Of a stretch of 64,000 nucleotides of DNA, positions 37,230 to 46,821 are shown piece by piece. Origin of the DNA: an uncultured Acinetobacter sp. Lineage in GTDB: Bacteria > Pseudomonadota > Gammaproteobacteria > Pseudomonadales > Moraxellaceae. Under the pieces are notes generated by a model, which made no database searches, was not told the DNA's origin, and saw only the letters and a list, made by a program, of their open reading frames with translations. The DNA lies in contig CAJYTY010000008.1 of the NCBI GenBank assembly GCA_913777945.1, forward strand, positions 558,001 through 622,000, in the 5' to 3' direction. The position numbers were made by a program, and so were the translations under genes. Within the stretch, counting starts at the first letter, position 1, and each line of letters starts with the position of its first letter.

Positions 37230-38243
37230 TTAGGCTTCGATAGTTTGTACATTAATTTTTTTGGCTGGATCTGCTTTACGACGAACAGCAGGGACTGGCT
37301 CACCATGATACTGACGATCTGCAAAGTAGCTTGAACGTACCATTGGTGCCGACCAGATATTACGAAAACCGAGTTTACGACCATGCTCTGCATAGCGCTC
37401 AAACTCTTCTGGGCTGACAAATCGATCGATCGGTGCGTGCTGTTTAGAGGGTTGTAGATATTGCCCGATCGTGACGTAATCGACATCATGCGCACGCAGA
37501 TCATCAAGTAGGGCAATCACTTCTTCTTCAGTTTCACCAATCCCCACCATCAAGCCACATTTAGTTGGAATATCTGGGCAATATTCTTTAAACATCTTAA
37601 GTAATGTTAAAGAATGCTGATAATCAGAACCTGGACGCATTGCTTTGTACAAGCGTGGAACCGTTTCGATATTATGGTTAAACACATCTGGCGGACATTC
37701 AGTCATGATTCGAAGCGCAATATCCATACGACCACGGAAATCTGGTACCAGAATTTCAAGTAAGGTGGTCGGGCTTAATGCGCGCGCTTCTTTAATACAG
37801 TCGACAAAATGCTGAGCACCGCCGTCTAGAAGGTCATCACGGTCAACAGAGGTAATCACCGCGTATTTAAGCTTTAAATTGGCAATGGTTTCTGCCATGT
37901 GGCGAGGTTCATCTGCATCTAGTGCATTTGGTCGACCGTGTGCAACATCACAAAACGGACAGCGGCGCGTACAGATATCGCCCATGATCATGAAGGTTGC
38001 TGTGCCACCACCAAAACATTCAGGCAGATTCGGACAAGCAGCTTCTTCACATACCGTGTGAAGTTTTTGTGCACGTAAAGTGGTCTTAATTCGTTGCACC
38101 TCTTCTGGTGCCGTCATTTTGACGCGAATCCAGTCTGGCTTGCGCGGTACTTCAACCGTAGGAACAACTTTTACAGGAATTCGGGCTACTTTTTCCGCAC
38201 CACGTAGTTTTACACCCTGTTCAGGTTTACGGTTTTCAGACAT
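37230..38243 (-). CDS. lipA: Lipoyl synthase
   Basis: This 337-residue radical SAM enzyme inserts two sulfurs into octanoyl-bound proteins. The radical SAM cluster motif is CTRRCPFCD (CxxxCxxC). The auxiliary cluster has [14 protein letters not shown]-terminal RSSYFAD closes the family pattern. I use ATG 38243 (MSENRKP); an in-frame TTG 15 bp upstream gives five extra residues. lipB is not in the window. The gene diverges from sthA. Confidence 0.95.
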   Translation of the reverse strand: MSENRKPEQGVKLRGAEKVARIPVKVVPTVEVPRKPDWIRVKMTAPEEVQRIKTTLRAQKLHTVCEEAACPNLPECFGGGTATFMIMGDICTRRCPFCDVAHGRPNALDADEPRHMAETIANLKLKYAVITSVDRDDLLDGGAQHFVDCIKEARALSPTTLLEILVPDFRGRMDIALRIMTECPPDVFNHNIETVPRLYKAMRPGSDYQHSLTLLKMFKEYCPDIPTKCGLMVGIGETEEEVIALLDDLRAHDVDYVTIGQYLQPSKQHAPIDRFVSPEEFERYAEHGRKLGFRNIWSAPMVRSSYFADRQYHGEPVPAVRRKADPAKKINVQTIEA

Positions 38244-38442
38244 AGTTAACAATTCCAATGTTATTCGCGAGAATTTTAATTGACATTATTATAACGGACT
38301 TAGTCTAAAATGGGGCAAATTCATTATTCATATAAAAAATGTCGTTATTGCATAATATAGGCTTGAGAAATACATTATTGGGCAGCATAGTGCCCCTATT
38401 TATTATAAAATGTTTCAACTGATCGGATTGAAGGAGCTTTAA

Positions 38443-39858
38443 ATGCCACGTAAGAAAGAGGTCGTTAATGGGAATTTCATCAGATATGATGCGTTAGTTC
38501 TCGGTTCTGGACCTGCGGGCGAAGGCGCGGCAATGAAGCTTGCAAAAGCAGGTAAGCGTGTTGCAATTGTTGATATTCGTGAGCAGTTAGGTGGAAACTG
38601 CGCGCATGTCGGGACAATCCCGAGTAAAGCTTTACGTCAAACTGTATCGAGTATTATTCGTTACCAACGTGACCCAATGTTTCAAAAAGTGGGTGAATGG
38701 AAGAAGTTCACCATGAAACAAGTTTTGAGTCATGCACATCGTGTAATTCAGCAACAAGTGGCTACGCATACTCGATTCTATGATCGTAATAATATTGATG
38801 TATTTTATGGTCGCGCTTACATCCAAGACCAAAATACGGTGTTGGTGTTTACGCCTGAAGGAATCAAAGAAACTATTATTTTTGATCAACTTGTGATTGC
38901 GACCGGTAGTCGTCCTTATCAACCCAAAGGTCTAGACTTTAATCATAAACGTGTGTTTGATTCGGACAAGATCCTAGATCTCGACTACACCATTCATAAA
39001 ATTATTATCTACGGTGCAGGCGTAATTGGCTGTGAATATGCATCAATTTTTATTGGTTTGAATCACAAAGTCGATTTGATTAACACGCAACATAAGCTTC
39101 TGAGCTATCTCGATGATGAAATTGCCGATGCATTGTCATATCACTTACGTGAACAAGGCGTGCTGATTCGTCATAATGAACAAATTGATCATCTGGAAAC
39201 GCACGATGATTATGTGGTGTTACATTTACAAAGTGGTAAAAAAATCAAAGCCGATGCGATTTTGTGGTGTAACGGACGCTCAGGTAATACCGATGGTTTG
39301 GGATTAGAAAATGTTGGCCTGAAACCAAATGGCCGTGGCCAGCTGGCAGTGAACGAGAAATATCAGACTGAAGTGGAAAATATCTATGCCGCGGGCGATG
39401 TCGTAGGTTGGCCATCTCTAGCATCAGCAGCTTATGACCAAGGGCGCTGTGCCGGTGCAAATATGAGTGGCGAAGAAAATGTAAAACCTGTAACCGATAT
39501 TCCAACTGGTATTTATACCATTCCAGAAATTTCGTGTTTTGGTAAAACTGAGCAAGAGCTGACAGACGAAAAAATTCCTTACGAAGTAGGACAATCATCG
39601 TTTCGTCATTTGGCGCGCGCACAAATTACGGGTGATACTGTGGGCGAGCTTAAAATCTTGTTCCACCGCGATAGCTTGGAAATTTTAGGGATTCATTGTT
39701 TTGGTAATAATGCGTCTGAAATTATTCACATTGGTCAGGCTGTAATGCAAAGTCCAAATAATACATTAAAGTATTTTATGGAAACGACCTTTAACTATCC
39801 GACCATGGCTGAAGCCTACCGTGTTGCAGCATTGAATGGTCTAAATCGTTTATTTTAA
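38443..39858 (+). CDS. sthA: Soluble pyridine nucleotide transhydrogenase
   Basis: This 471-residue FAD enzyme of the disulfide-reductase family transfers hydride between NADPH and NAD. FAD-binding GSGPAGEG is near the N-terminus, and the second dinucleotide loop is [11 protein letters not shown]. The place of the redox disulfide reads [11 protein letters not shown], with only one cysteine, as in SthA and unlike lipoamide dehydrogenase. AAGGAGC lies 7 bp before the ATG. It is followed by a terminator. Confidence 0.93.
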   Translation: MPRKKEVVNGNFIRYDALVLGSGPAGEGAAMKLAKAGKRVAIVDIREQLGGNCAHVGTIPSKALRQTVSSIIRYQRDPMFQKVGEWKKFTMKQVLSHAHRVIQQQVATHTRFYDRNNIDVFYGRAYIQDQNTVLVFTPEGIKETIIFDQLVIATGSRPYQPKGLDFNHKRVFDSDKILDLDYTIHKIIIYGAGVIGCEYASIFIGLNHKVDLINTQHKLLSYLDDEIADALSYHLREQGVLIRHNEQIDHLETHDDYVVLHLQSGKKIKADAILWCNGRSGNTDGLGLENVGLKPNGRGQLAVNEKYQTEVENIYAAGDVVGWPSLASAAYDQGRCAGANMSGEENVKPVTDIPTGIYTIPEISCFGKTEQELTDEKIPYEVGQSSFRHLARAQITGDTVGELKILFHRDSLEILGIHCFGNNASEIIHIGQAVMQSPNNTLKYFMETTFNYPTMAEAYRVAALNGLNRLF

Positions 39859-39891
39859 GATTTAAACTTGAGTATGATGTAGCTAAAAATG

Positions 39892-39915
39892 AAGCCCGTC
39901 GTTTGACGGGCTTTT
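39892..39915 (+). terminator. Rho-independent terminator of sthA
   Basis: AAGCCCGTC and GACGGGCTT form a 9-bp stem around GTTT, with TTTT following the right arm, 33 bp past the stop codon. Confidence 0.8.
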
Positions 39916-39988
39916 GCGTTGATAAGTTGAACATTATTTTTGTTTTTTATTTTTATTAGATCAAAAAAATTTGATACTTTTATGACAA

Positions 39989-40945
39989 TTAGAACGGACG
40001 ACCACCAGCCAGACTAATACGTTTTAATAAGCGTCGCTGCTCTGAAGGAAAGGGCTCACGTGCATGTAAGGTAACTTGATTGTCCCAAAACACGATATCT
40101 CCGACTTCCCAATCATGCGTATAGCGAAATTCAGGTTGAGCCAAATGTTCGCGTAAGCGTGCAATTAATTCTGCCCCGACAATATCATTGTAATTTACCA
40201 GTTCAACTTCATTTTTTGCACTGAGCCAAAGAGCTGATCTGCCAGATTCTGCATGTGTCCGAACCAGTGGGTGAGGATAAGCATGACCCACGACAGGCTG
40301 ATCATCAAAACGATACAATGGAGTATGCCCATTAGCTTTTGAACCGTTGTTGCTTTGAGCGCGTACAAATGGATTGTAAGTAATCAATTGCAGTGAACGA
40401 ATATGTTGTTTGAGATCGTCGTCGAGTGCTTCATAGGCTGCAATGGTATTGATCCATGATGTTTTTCCACCCGCTTTGGGTAATTCAATTGCATACAGCA
40501 ATGAACCAAAAGAGGGTAGAGGTGTCCATTGGTGATCGGCATGGGGTGCCAGTTCGCCGTGCCCTGTATAGTCGCCTTGCCACACGGCATTAGATACGGG
40601 TACAACATCGGGTGGTACGCCTGTTTCCAGATCATATCCCAACACGGGATTGTCTTTGCTTGGTCGGAAAATTGAGCCAAAATAACTGGCAAATGCTAAA
40701 AACTGTAAATCATCGAGTTGCTGTTTTTTAAAAATAAGTACCAGATGCTGGGCCAAAGCCTGTTTTAACTTAAAGATGGTTTCGCCAGTTTGCGCTTTTT
40801 TTGCATCGAGTCCAGTCACAATAGCACCCAAAGCAGCATGCTCAAGTGGTTGAATCTGAATTTCTTCACTAGATTGAAGATGTTTAGGTTCATGCCAGCG
40901 CGGCGCATTATGAATCGCTTGTGAGAGTGGCGTGAAACTGCTCAT
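39989..40945 (-). CDS. TauD/TfdA-family Fe(II)/2-oxoglutarate dioxygenase
   Basis: This 318-residue oxygenase uses Fe(II) and 2-oxoglutarate to hydroxylate an organic substrate. The facial triad is H135-x-D137 (in APHADHQW) with the distal His in TLHAREPF near residue 290. The 2-oxoglutarate arginine is expected near the C-terminus (KRISLAGG). Taurine, alkylsulfate or 2,4-D-like acids are typical substrates, but no tau or ssu genes are nearby. It is separated from the OmpW-like gene by about 250 bp. Confidence 0.88.
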   Translation of the reverse strand: MSSFTPLSQAIHNAPRWHEPKHLQSSEEIQIQPLEHAALGAIVTGLDAKKAQTGETIFKLKQALAQHLVLIFKKQQLDDLQFLAFASYFGSIFRPSKDNPVLGYDLETGVPPDVVPVSNAVWQGDYTGHGELAPHADHQWTPLPSFGSLLYAIELPKAGGKTSWINTIAAYEALDDDLKQHIRSLQLITYNPFVRAQSNNGSKANGHTPLYRFDDQPVVGHAYPHPLVRTHAESGRSALWLSAKNEVELVNYNDIVGAELIARLREHLAQPEFRYTHDWEVGDIVFWDNQVTLHAREPFPSEQRRLLKRISLAGGRPF

Positions 40946-41137
40946 GTAAATCTACTCGTATTTTAATTTGGCTGGTTTTGAGCATATGAAATCCCATACA
41001 AACAATGAAATGATAAAAAGTGAATAGATTATGAAAAGCTGGAATCTTAGTGCAGTCTCTTGTTTTTTATCTATTTATTATTATCAGATAACAATAGTCA
41101 CATTCGGCGCTCTTTCTTTTTAATCTCGCTTACGTGA

Positions 41138-41162
41138 AAAAAAGCAACCGAAGTTGCTTTTA
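41138..41162 (-). terminator. Rho-independent terminator of the OmpW-like gene
   Basis: AAAAGCAAC and GTTGCTTTT form a 9-bp stem around CGAA, about 30 bp past the stop codon of the OmpW-like gene. Confidence 0.8.
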
Positions 41163-41192
41163 ATTTATATTTAAAACAGCTTAATCTTACAT

Positions 41193-42317
41193 TTAGAAGC
41201 GATAACCGACACCGACATAAGTAATGATTGGATCAATATCGATTTTTGTTTTTGAGTTGATTAACTCTGCGCCAGTATTACCATCGGTGACCGTAATTTT
41301 TGCCTCACTGTTAAGTTTGGCATAAGACACAGAACCCACTGCGAACCAGCTATCATTAAAGTCGTAAGTTGCACCCACTGTGGCAATCGGTGCGAATGCA
41401 TCAGCTGCATCTACTTTCACCACTGGATTGGCGCTTGATGTTTTTTTATCTAATGCTGCGCCCGCTTTGTTGTCCTGAATGTTCCGGATCATATTACCTG
41501 CGGTGATCAGATCAGATTCAATCCCAGGGTTTAGCTTAATGTCATTAAAATAGGCATACATCACGCCCACTCCCACATAGGGTCTGAATTTATTTACACC
41601 AGATTTACCAAACTGGTACTGTAGTTCTGCTGCAGGTAACCATGCCCGTACAGATGAAGCACGCTTCCCTTGGGATAAATCTGTGATTTTGATATCTTGT
41701 TTTAGTGGGATATTGCCGCCAGCTTCACCAATAATATTACCCAAGGCATCACCCAGCAAAGAACCGTCTTTTAGGGGAGTGGCAGCGCCAGAGAGAGGTG
41801 CATAAATTGTACCTTTACCTAAAATATCGACCTTAGGCGGGATACCACCTTTAATCTCAAGCGATAAATTATCGGTAAAATTATAGTTAAACAGTAGGCC
41901 AAGAGTATCGACATCATCGGCTTCAAGGCCTGAATTTGGTGCTTCCCATTGTGACAAGCCATTAATGGTTGCAGTACCAGATAATGCCGCAGGTAAGGTA
42001 TTACCTCCAAGTAAGCCCTTATAGCCTGAATTAAGTAGGGTATACCATGCCTTACCCGAAACAGTGCTTTGGTCAATGGCATTGAGTACGCTATCCGTCG
42101 AGACATCACCTACTTTAGACTGTGTACCTTCGGCAATTGGGGTATTGATTCTAACGGGGTTGGCTTTTCCTTGTGGCATGGCATGTAACCAGCCCGCTGA
42201 AACGGAAAAGCGTTTAAATCCATCGCCATCTTTTAAGCTAAAGTAAGGTGAGGCAGCATGGCTATGCGCAGAAATGAATAAGAGGCTTGTCATTAAGCCA
42301 GCAAAAGATTTGTTCAT
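41193..42317 (-). CDS. OmpW/AlkL-type outer-membrane protein with large insertion
   Basis: This 374-residue protein has a signal peptide (cleaved after SHA) and the OmpW pattern. SVSAGWLHAMPQG starts the first strand, LGLLFNYNFTDNLSLE is the middle, FRPYVGVGVMYAYFND follows, and it ends in GVGYRF with a terminal phenylalanine for BAM targeting. OmpW proteins usually have about 200-230 residues; here an extra 150 or so residues lie mainly between strands, in the region after residue 40 and around 270. Start ATG 42317 is chosen over an upstream one, because GGAG lies 9 bp away. It may admit hydrophobic compounds. Confidence 0.78.
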   Translation of the reverse strand: MNKSFAGLMTSLLFISAHSHAASPYFSLKDGDGFKRFSVSAGWLHAMPQGKANPVRINTPIAEGTQSKVGDVSTDSVLNAIDQSTVSGKAWYTLLNSGYKGLLGGNTLPAALSGTATINGLSQWEAPNSGLEADDVDTLGLLFNYNFTDNLSLEIKGGIPPKVDILGKGTIYAPLSGAATPLKDGSLLGDALGNIIGEAGGNIPLKQDIKITDLSQGKRASSVRAWLPAAELQYQFGKSGVNKFRPYVGVGVMYAYFNDIKLNPGIESDLITAGNMIRNIQDNKAGAALDKKTSSANPVVKVDAADAFAPIATVGATYDFNDSWFAVGSVSYAKLNSEAKITVTDGNTGAELINSKTKIDIDPIITYVGVGYRF

Positions 42318-42476
42318 CTGAAGGGACTCCATGTCCAGTTTTTGTGATCATTTTTCTAAAAAACATCTTAAATGTTAAAACGAGCAGATCCTGTAAAATA
42401 AAATATTTCATATGTAGCAAAAAAGAAATGAAGTTTGGAATTATGAAGGAAATATGAATGAACGCTAAAGTCAATA

Positions 42477-42502
42477 AAAAAGGCCATCTTGATGGCCTTT
42501 TA
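42477..42502 (-). terminator. Rho-independent terminator of map
   Basis: AAAAGGCCATC and GATGGCCTTTT pair with a very short loop, 20 bp past the map stop codon. T-runs flank both sides. Confidence 0.8.
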
Positions 42503-42521
42503 AACACGCAAATTTTAAGTT

Positions 42522-43346
42522 TTACATAAAACGAGACAGATCTTCTTCTGGACGAGCAGTGAGCACTTCGAGTCCGGTTTCAGTCACCAAAATCGTGTGT
42601 TCAAACTGTGCAGAGAGTTTGTGGTCTTTGGTGACCACAGTCCATTTGTCGCCAAGCAATTTGGTTTGCCAAACACCAGCGTTGACCATTGGCTCAATGG
42701 TAAAAGTCATGCCTGCCTCGAGTTGCATGCCGGTGCCTTTCTGACCGTAGTGTAAAACTTGTGGTTCATCATGGAATACAGTCCCGATACCATGACCACA
42801 ATATTCACGCACCACACTGAAACGCTCAGATTCGACATACTTTTGAATGGCATGACCAATGTCGCCAATAAATGAGCCGGCACGAACCGTTTGCATGCCG
42901 CGGTACATGGCTTCTTGTGCCACATTGCATAAACGATTTGCTAGAATTGAAGTTTCTCCACCTACCACATACATCATGTTGGTGTCGCCATGGTAACCAT
43001 CTTTAATCACAGTTACGTCGATATTTAAAATATCGCCTTTTTTGAGAATCTTTTCAGCAGATGGAATCCCGTGACACACCACGTGGTTAACAGAAGTACA
43101 AATGGTGTGCTGAAACGCTGGACGACCTGGCGCTGCGCCATAGCCCAGACATGCCGGAATGGCCTGTTGAACATTGACGATATGATCATGACAGATTCGA
43201 TCCAGCTCAAGCGTGCTCACGCCTGGCTGAATATACGGTTTAATCATGTCAAGAACTTCAGCCGCCAGTCGTCCTGCGATACGCATTTTTTCAATTTCTT
43301 CAGGAGTTTTAATCAGTCGACTTGGAGCCGTGTACGTACTATTCAT
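42522..43346 (-). CDS. map: Methionine aminopeptidase, type I
   Basis: This 274-residue dinuclear metalloprotease removes N-terminal methionine. The metal ligands are in DILNIDVTVIKDGYHGDTNMM (two Asp), the His of REYCGHGIG, and the Glu of FTIEPM. A further Glu lies near the C-terminus (FEHTILVTE). Length is normal. It is divergent from rpsB, the arrangement common in gammaproteobacteria. Confidence 0.95.
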   Translation of the reverse strand: MNSTYTAPSRLIKTPEEIEKMRIAGRLAAEVLDMIKPYIQPGVSTLELDRICHDHIVNVQQAIPACLGYGAAPGRPAFQHTICTSVNHVVCHGIPSAEKILKKGDILNIDVTVIKDGYHGDTNMMYVVGGETSILANRLCNVAQEAMYRGMQTVRAGSFIGDIGHAIQKYVESERFSVVREYCGHGIGTVFHDEPQVLHYGQKGTGMQLEAGMTFTIEPMVNAGVWQTKLLGDKWTVVTKDHKLSAQFEHTILVTETGLEVLTARPEEDLSRFM

Positions 43347-43361
43347 GATACTTAAAAACTT

Positions 43362-43391
43362 TTGGTAATTTCAAAGCAGTTATGGTATAAA
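43362..43391 (+). promoter_or_regulatory. Candidate rpsB promoter
   Basis: TTGGTA (43362-43367) and TATAAA (43386-43391) are 18 bp apart, with an extended -10 TGG. A transcript from here would give a leader of about 155 nt before the rpsB start. Confidence 0.45.
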
Positions 43392-43439
43392 TACCCGCCC
43401 ATTTTATCAAATGCTTTTCGTGAATATATTTTATGAATT

Positions 43440-43554
43440 GCGTAGATGAAATAGGAAAAAATCCGCACATATGTCGTCACATTACTCTGGGTGCCTAGCA
43501 ATAGGTGGAGAATGCGGACATATGGAGGCCTAACCCAACTTTAAGGTAAAGAAA
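43440..43554 (+). ncRNA. Structured rpsB leader, probable S2 autoregulatory element
   Basis: TCCGCA (43462-43467) pairs with TGCGGA (43513-43518). Each arm is followed by CATATG, which is self-complementary and could form a pseudoknot. Between them GCCTA-GCAA-TAGGT makes a GNRA-capped hairpin. In enterobacteria ribosomal protein S2 represses rpsB-tsf through such a leader; that this one does so is inference. Confidence 0.55.
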
Positions 43555-44304
43555 ATGGCAGATTACAACGTAAGCATGCGCGACCTTCTTCAAGCAGGCG
43601 CGCACTTTGGTCACCAAACTCGTTTCTGGAACCCAAAAATGCGTCAATACATTTTTGGCGCACGCAACAAAATTCACATCATCAACCTTGAGCACACTGT
43701 TCCTGCGTTAAATGATGCTTTGAACTTCGCTAACCAATTAGCAAGCAAAAAGAACAAAGTTTTGTTCGTTGGTACTAAACGTGCTGCTTCTAACATCATC
43801 CGTGAACAAGCTCAACGCGCTGGTCAACCATATGTAGATCACCGTTGGTTAGGTGGTATGTTGACGAACTGGAAAACACTTCGCCAATCTATCAGCCGTT
43901 TGAAAGATCTTCAAACTCAATCTCAAGATGGTACTTTTGCTAAGCTGACTAAGCGTGAAGCATTAGAGCGTAGCCGTGAGATGGAGAAACTTGAGCGTTC
44001 TTTAGGCGGTGTTAAAAACATGGGTGGTTTACCTGACGCATTATTTGTAATCGACGTTGATCACGAAGCGATTGCAATTAAAGAAGCTAAAAACCTTGGT
44101 ATTCCTGTAATTGGTATCGTTGATACAAACTCTAACCCAGACAATGTAGACTACGTTATCCCGGGTAACGATGATGCGATTCGTGCAGTAACTTTATATG
44201 CTTCAGCTATGGCTGATGCAATTCTTGCTGGTAAAGAATACGCGCAATCTCAAGCGAATGCTCAAGCTAAAGGCGAAGAAGCAGCAGCTGCTTCTGAGGC
44301 TTAA
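43555..44304 (+). CDS. rpsB: 30S ribosomal protein S2
   Basis: This 249-residue S2 of the small subunit is needed for S1 assembly. Standard motifs are [22 protein letters not shown] and [16 protein letters not shown], then [11 protein letters not shown], with an Ala/Gln-rich C-terminal tail. Codons are strongly biased to GTT, AAA and CGT, as expected for high expression. AAGGTAAAG precedes the ATG. It is the first gene of rpsB-tsf, with an intergenic hairpin between the two. Confidence 0.97.
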   Translation: MADYNVSMRDLLQAGAHFGHQTRFWNPKMRQYIFGARNKIHIINLEHTVPALNDALNFANQLASKKNKVLFVGTKRAASNIIREQAQRAGQPYVDHRWLGGMLTNWKTLRQSISRLKDLQTQSQDGTFAKLTKREALERSREMEKLERSLGGVKNMGGLPDALFVIDVDHEAIAIKEAKNLGIPVIGIVDTNSNPDNVDYVIPGNDDAIRAVTLYASAMADAILAGKEYAQSQANAQAKGEEAAAASEA

Positions 44305-44371
44305 TGCGTTTGACGCCTGATTGTCATTTTTGCGACATGTAAGGGTGGCAAATTAAGCGTCGAAAAAAAGC

Positions 44372-44403
44372 AAACGGCCCAGAGTTTCCTTGGGCCGTTT
44401 TTG
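44372..44403 (+). terminator. Terminator or attenuator between rpsB and tsf
   Basis: AAACGGCCCA and TGGGCCGTTT form a 10-bp GC-rich stem with a 9-nt loop, followed by TTT. Lying between two co-directional genes, it probably lets only part of the polymerases reach tsf. Confidence 0.75.
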
Positions 44404-44442
44404 TTCAAAGATTTACTTTTTCTACCTATTTAGGAGAACAAC

Positions 44443-45318
44443 ATGACTGCAATTTCTGCAAGCATGGTAAAAGAATTACGTGACCGTACTGGTCTTGCAA
44501 TGATGGAATGCAAAAAAGCATTAACAGAAGCGAATGGCGATATCGAGCTTGCGATTGATAACCTTCGTAAATCTGGTCAAGCAAAAGCAGCGAAAAAAGC
44601 AGGTAACATTGCAGCTGATGGCGCGATCACAATCGTTCAAGACGGTAACAAAGCAGCATTGGTAGAAGTAAACTGTCAAACTGACTTCGTTGCAAAAGAC
44701 GAAAACTTCTCTAACTTCTCTAATGCGGTTGCAAAAGCAATTCTTGCTTCAGGTGTAACTGAAGCTGAAAAAATTGCTGAACTTAAATTGGAAGACGGTC
44801 AATCAGTTGAAGAAGCGCGTATTGCTCTTGTTCAAAAAATTGGTGAAAACATCCAAGTTCGTCGTGCGAAAATTGTTGAAGGTCAAAACCTTGCAGTTTA
44901 CAAACACGGTCTTCGTATCGGTGTTGTTGTATCATTTACAGGTAGCGCAGAAACTGGTAAAGGTATTGCAATGCACGTTGCAGCGTTCAATCCAGTTGCG
45001 GTAAGTGCTGATGCAGTACCAGCAGATCTAGTTGCAAAAGAGAAAGAAATTGCTGAAGCAAAAGCAATTGAATCTGGCAAACCTGCAAATATCGTAGAAA
45101 AAATGGTATCTGGTTCAGTTGATAAATACTTGAACGAAGTTGCACTTGATCGTCAAATGTATGTAATCGACAATGACAAGAAAGTTGCTGATGTACTTAA
45201 AGCAACTGAAACGACTATTGTTGAATTTGTACGTTTCGAAGTGGGTGAAGGTATTGAGAAAAAAGCAGAAATGAGCTTCGCTGAAGAAGTTGCTGCTGCT
45301 CAAGCCGCTGCAAAATAA
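44443..45318 (+). CDS. tsf: Elongation factor Ts
   Basis: This 291-residue factor recharges EF-Tu by GDP release. The N-terminal UBA-like domain reads LRDRTGLAMMECKKAL. The core has the diagnostic TDFVAKDENF near residue 80 and IGENIQVRRA near residue 130. A strong AGGAGAAC site lies before the ATG. Its codon bias matches rpsB. Downstream is a strong terminator. Confidence 0.97.
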   Translation: MTAISASMVKELRDRTGLAMMECKKALTEANGDIELAIDNLRKSGQAKAAKKAGNIAADGAITIVQDGNKAALVEVNCQTDFVAKDENFSNFSNAVAKAILASGVTEAEKIAELKLEDGQSVEEARIALVQKIGENIQVRRAKIVEGQNLAVYKHGLRIGVVVSFTGSAETGKGIAMHVAAFNPVAVSADAVPADLVAKEKEIAEAKAIESGKPANIVEKMVSGSVDKYLNEVALDRQMYVIDNDKKVADVLKATETTIVEFVRFEVGEGIEKKAEMSFAEEVAAAQAAAK

Positions 45319-45331
45319 TTATTTATTTTGT

Positions 45332-45364
45332 AAAAAAAAGCCCCTAAATTAGGGGCTTTTTTTT
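45332..45364 (+). terminator. Rho-independent terminator of tsf
   Basis: AAAAAAAAGCCCCTAA and TTAGGGGCTTTTTTTT form a long stem around an A, about 14 bp past the tsf stop codon. It is symmetrical. Confidence 0.9.
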
Positions 45365-45372
45365 AGACAAAA

Positions 45373-45852
45373 ATGGATATTTCAAAAATGAAAAAAATAA
45401 ATACCTACATCGTTGTGACTGTTATTGCCTTTTTGCTGGTGTATTTTTTTGTTTTAAATCAACGTGAGCCTCATGTTGCATCACAAATTCAAACGTCGCC
45501 AGTCACTACTCAAGATTTTAACAACGATGCAATCAAATTGGCTTTCGAGCAGAAAAAAAGTAATGTTCAGGTACAAGGAGCAGGGCAGGTCAAAGCCGTT
45601 TTGCCTGACGATAATCAAGGGTCACGGCACCAGAAATTTATCTTAAGATTGGAAAATGGTCAAACGGTACTTATTGCACATAACATCGACTTATCGCCGC
45701 GTTTACAGGGCTTGCAAAAAGGTGATCGTGTAGAGTTTTATGGTGAATATGAGTACACGCCAAAAGGCGGTGTTATACACTGGACGCATCGTGACCCGAA
45801 AGGCAGGCACTTAAATGGCTGGCTAAAATTTAATGGAAGCATCTATCAGTAA
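45373..45852 (+). CDS. DUF3465 protein, membrane-anchored
   Basis: This 159-residue protein has one N-terminal membrane segment (about residues 11-28) and a soluble domain with the DUF3465 pattern. That pattern includes GQVKAVLPDDNQGSRHQKFIL, LIAHNIDLSPRL, FYGEYEYTPKGGVIHWTH and a C-terminal GWLKFNG. The domain resembles OB-fold-like DNA- or metal-binding folds, but its role is not known. ATG 45388 (codon 6) is a possible alternative start. A perfect 10-bp hairpin (45835-45844/45858-45867) spans the last codons and the stop. Confidence 0.85.
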   Translation: MDISKMKKINTYIVVTVIAFLLVYFFVLNQREPHVASQIQTSPVTTQDFNNDAIKLAFEQKKSNVQVQGAGQVKAVLPDDNQGSRHQKFILRLENGQTVLIAHNIDLSPRLQGLQKGDRVEFYGEYEYTPKGGVIHWTHRDPKGRHLNGWLKFNGSIYQ

Positions 45853-45867
45853 TGAAGAGATGCTTCC
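45835..45867 (+). other. Hairpin overlapping the DUF3465 stop codon
   Basis: GGAAGCATCT (45835-45844) pairs exactly with AGATGCTTCC (45858-45867). The stop codon sits in the loop. No T-run follows, so it is not an obvious terminator; it may block 3' decay. Confidence 0.5.
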
Positions 45868-45909
45868 AGCGAAACATTTAAGTCATTCATTAAATGCCGA
45901 GAGTGTGTG

Positions 45910-46353
45910 TTAATTTAATTGTTGTTTACTTTTCCAGCTGGGTAAAATTTTAGCCAAGTAGGCATCCATGCACCAGAGCGGACCAATCAACAGAAATTGT
46001 ACATCTTTTAAAAAGGAAGGTTTTTTGCCTTCAACCTTATGGCCGTAGAATTGCCCAATCCACGCCACAATAAAAACACCAATATAAAATCCCACGCCAA
46101 CAGGCAATACATAGATCAACCATGCCATGACAGCAACTAGAGCCGCCATTGCCACGGCAAGGACTAAGTCTAATCGTGCATAAAATATCAGTGAAAGTAC
46201 AATCAGTAGTGCGGTCAGTAATGCACTAAAATGATAAATCAAACCAATAATTGAAAACAAAATTGCAGGTACGCACACCCAATGAATTTTTTTATTGGTT
46301 TGGTTTTGATGGCTTTGGCTGTATTCGTCAAACCATTCCGTAATGGTTTTCAT
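45910..46353 (-). CDS. Mpo1-like (DUF962) membrane protein
   Basis: This 147-residue protein has about four hydrophobic segments. The N-terminal EWFDEYSQSHQNQTNKKIHW, with its conserved HQNxxNKxxHW, identifies the DUF962/Mpo1 family. The end LIGPLWCMD is another mark. The yeast relative is an iron-dependent dioxygenase in phytosphingosine breakdown; the bacterial role is not established. ATG 46353 is chosen, since AAGGA sits 9 bp upstream and overlaps an earlier in-frame ATG. Confidence 0.85.
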   Translation of the reverse strand: MKTITEWFDEYSQSHQNQTNKKIHWVCVPAILFSIIGLIYHFSALLTALLIVLSLIFYARLDLVLAVAMAALVAVMAWLIYVLPVGVGFYIGVFIVAWIGQFYGHKVEGKKPSFLKDVQFLLIGPLWCMDAYLAKILPSWKSKQQLN

Positions 46354-46821
46354 GTGGATCATCCTTATTTTATTTATTCCTCTATTTAACGAATATAAAA
46401 CACAATATGCATGCGGTCAAAGCAGATTTTTGACTCGGGCGAACAAATCTAAAAAATGTAAAATTCATCGCCAAAAACGTTTAAAACAATTGGAAAAACC
46501 ATTTTGAGCAAAAGTGACCTTAAAACTTTCTCGAATTTGCCTTATAAGCTCGCGTTAAACCGCATCTTTAAACATTTTTGCTACTAGGGTAGCTTTGCAG
46601 GGATTTTGTTGTATAGCACGCGAATCAGAGCAAATTAAGACTAAGCTACAATTTGGTTAGTTTTTGTGTTTAAAAAGTGATCGTTTCGTAAAATTGCATT
46701 GTGAACCACGGCTAATCATTTTAACTTAAACATTCACACATCAGAACAAGAATGTATCGAACAAAAATAAAGAAACCACCGAATGGTGGCCTCTTTATTG
46801 CAAAAGTGAAGGAGCTAAAGC
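46354..46821. other. Intergenic region upstream of Mpo1-like gene
   Basis: About 470 bp with no supported gene. It carries the Mpo1-like promoter and the rlpA terminator (about 46769-46797, ACCACC-GAAT-GGTGG with flanking AAAGA/TCTTT). A small palindrome GCTAC-TAGG-GTAGC at 46580-46593 is not explained. Confidence 0.45.
46769..46798 (-). terminator. Probable terminator of rlpA
   Basis: CCACC-GAAT-GGTGG with outer AAAGA/TCTTT pairs and two internal mismatches, about 25 bp past the rlpA stop codon. The minus-strand T-run is short. Confidence 0.6.
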
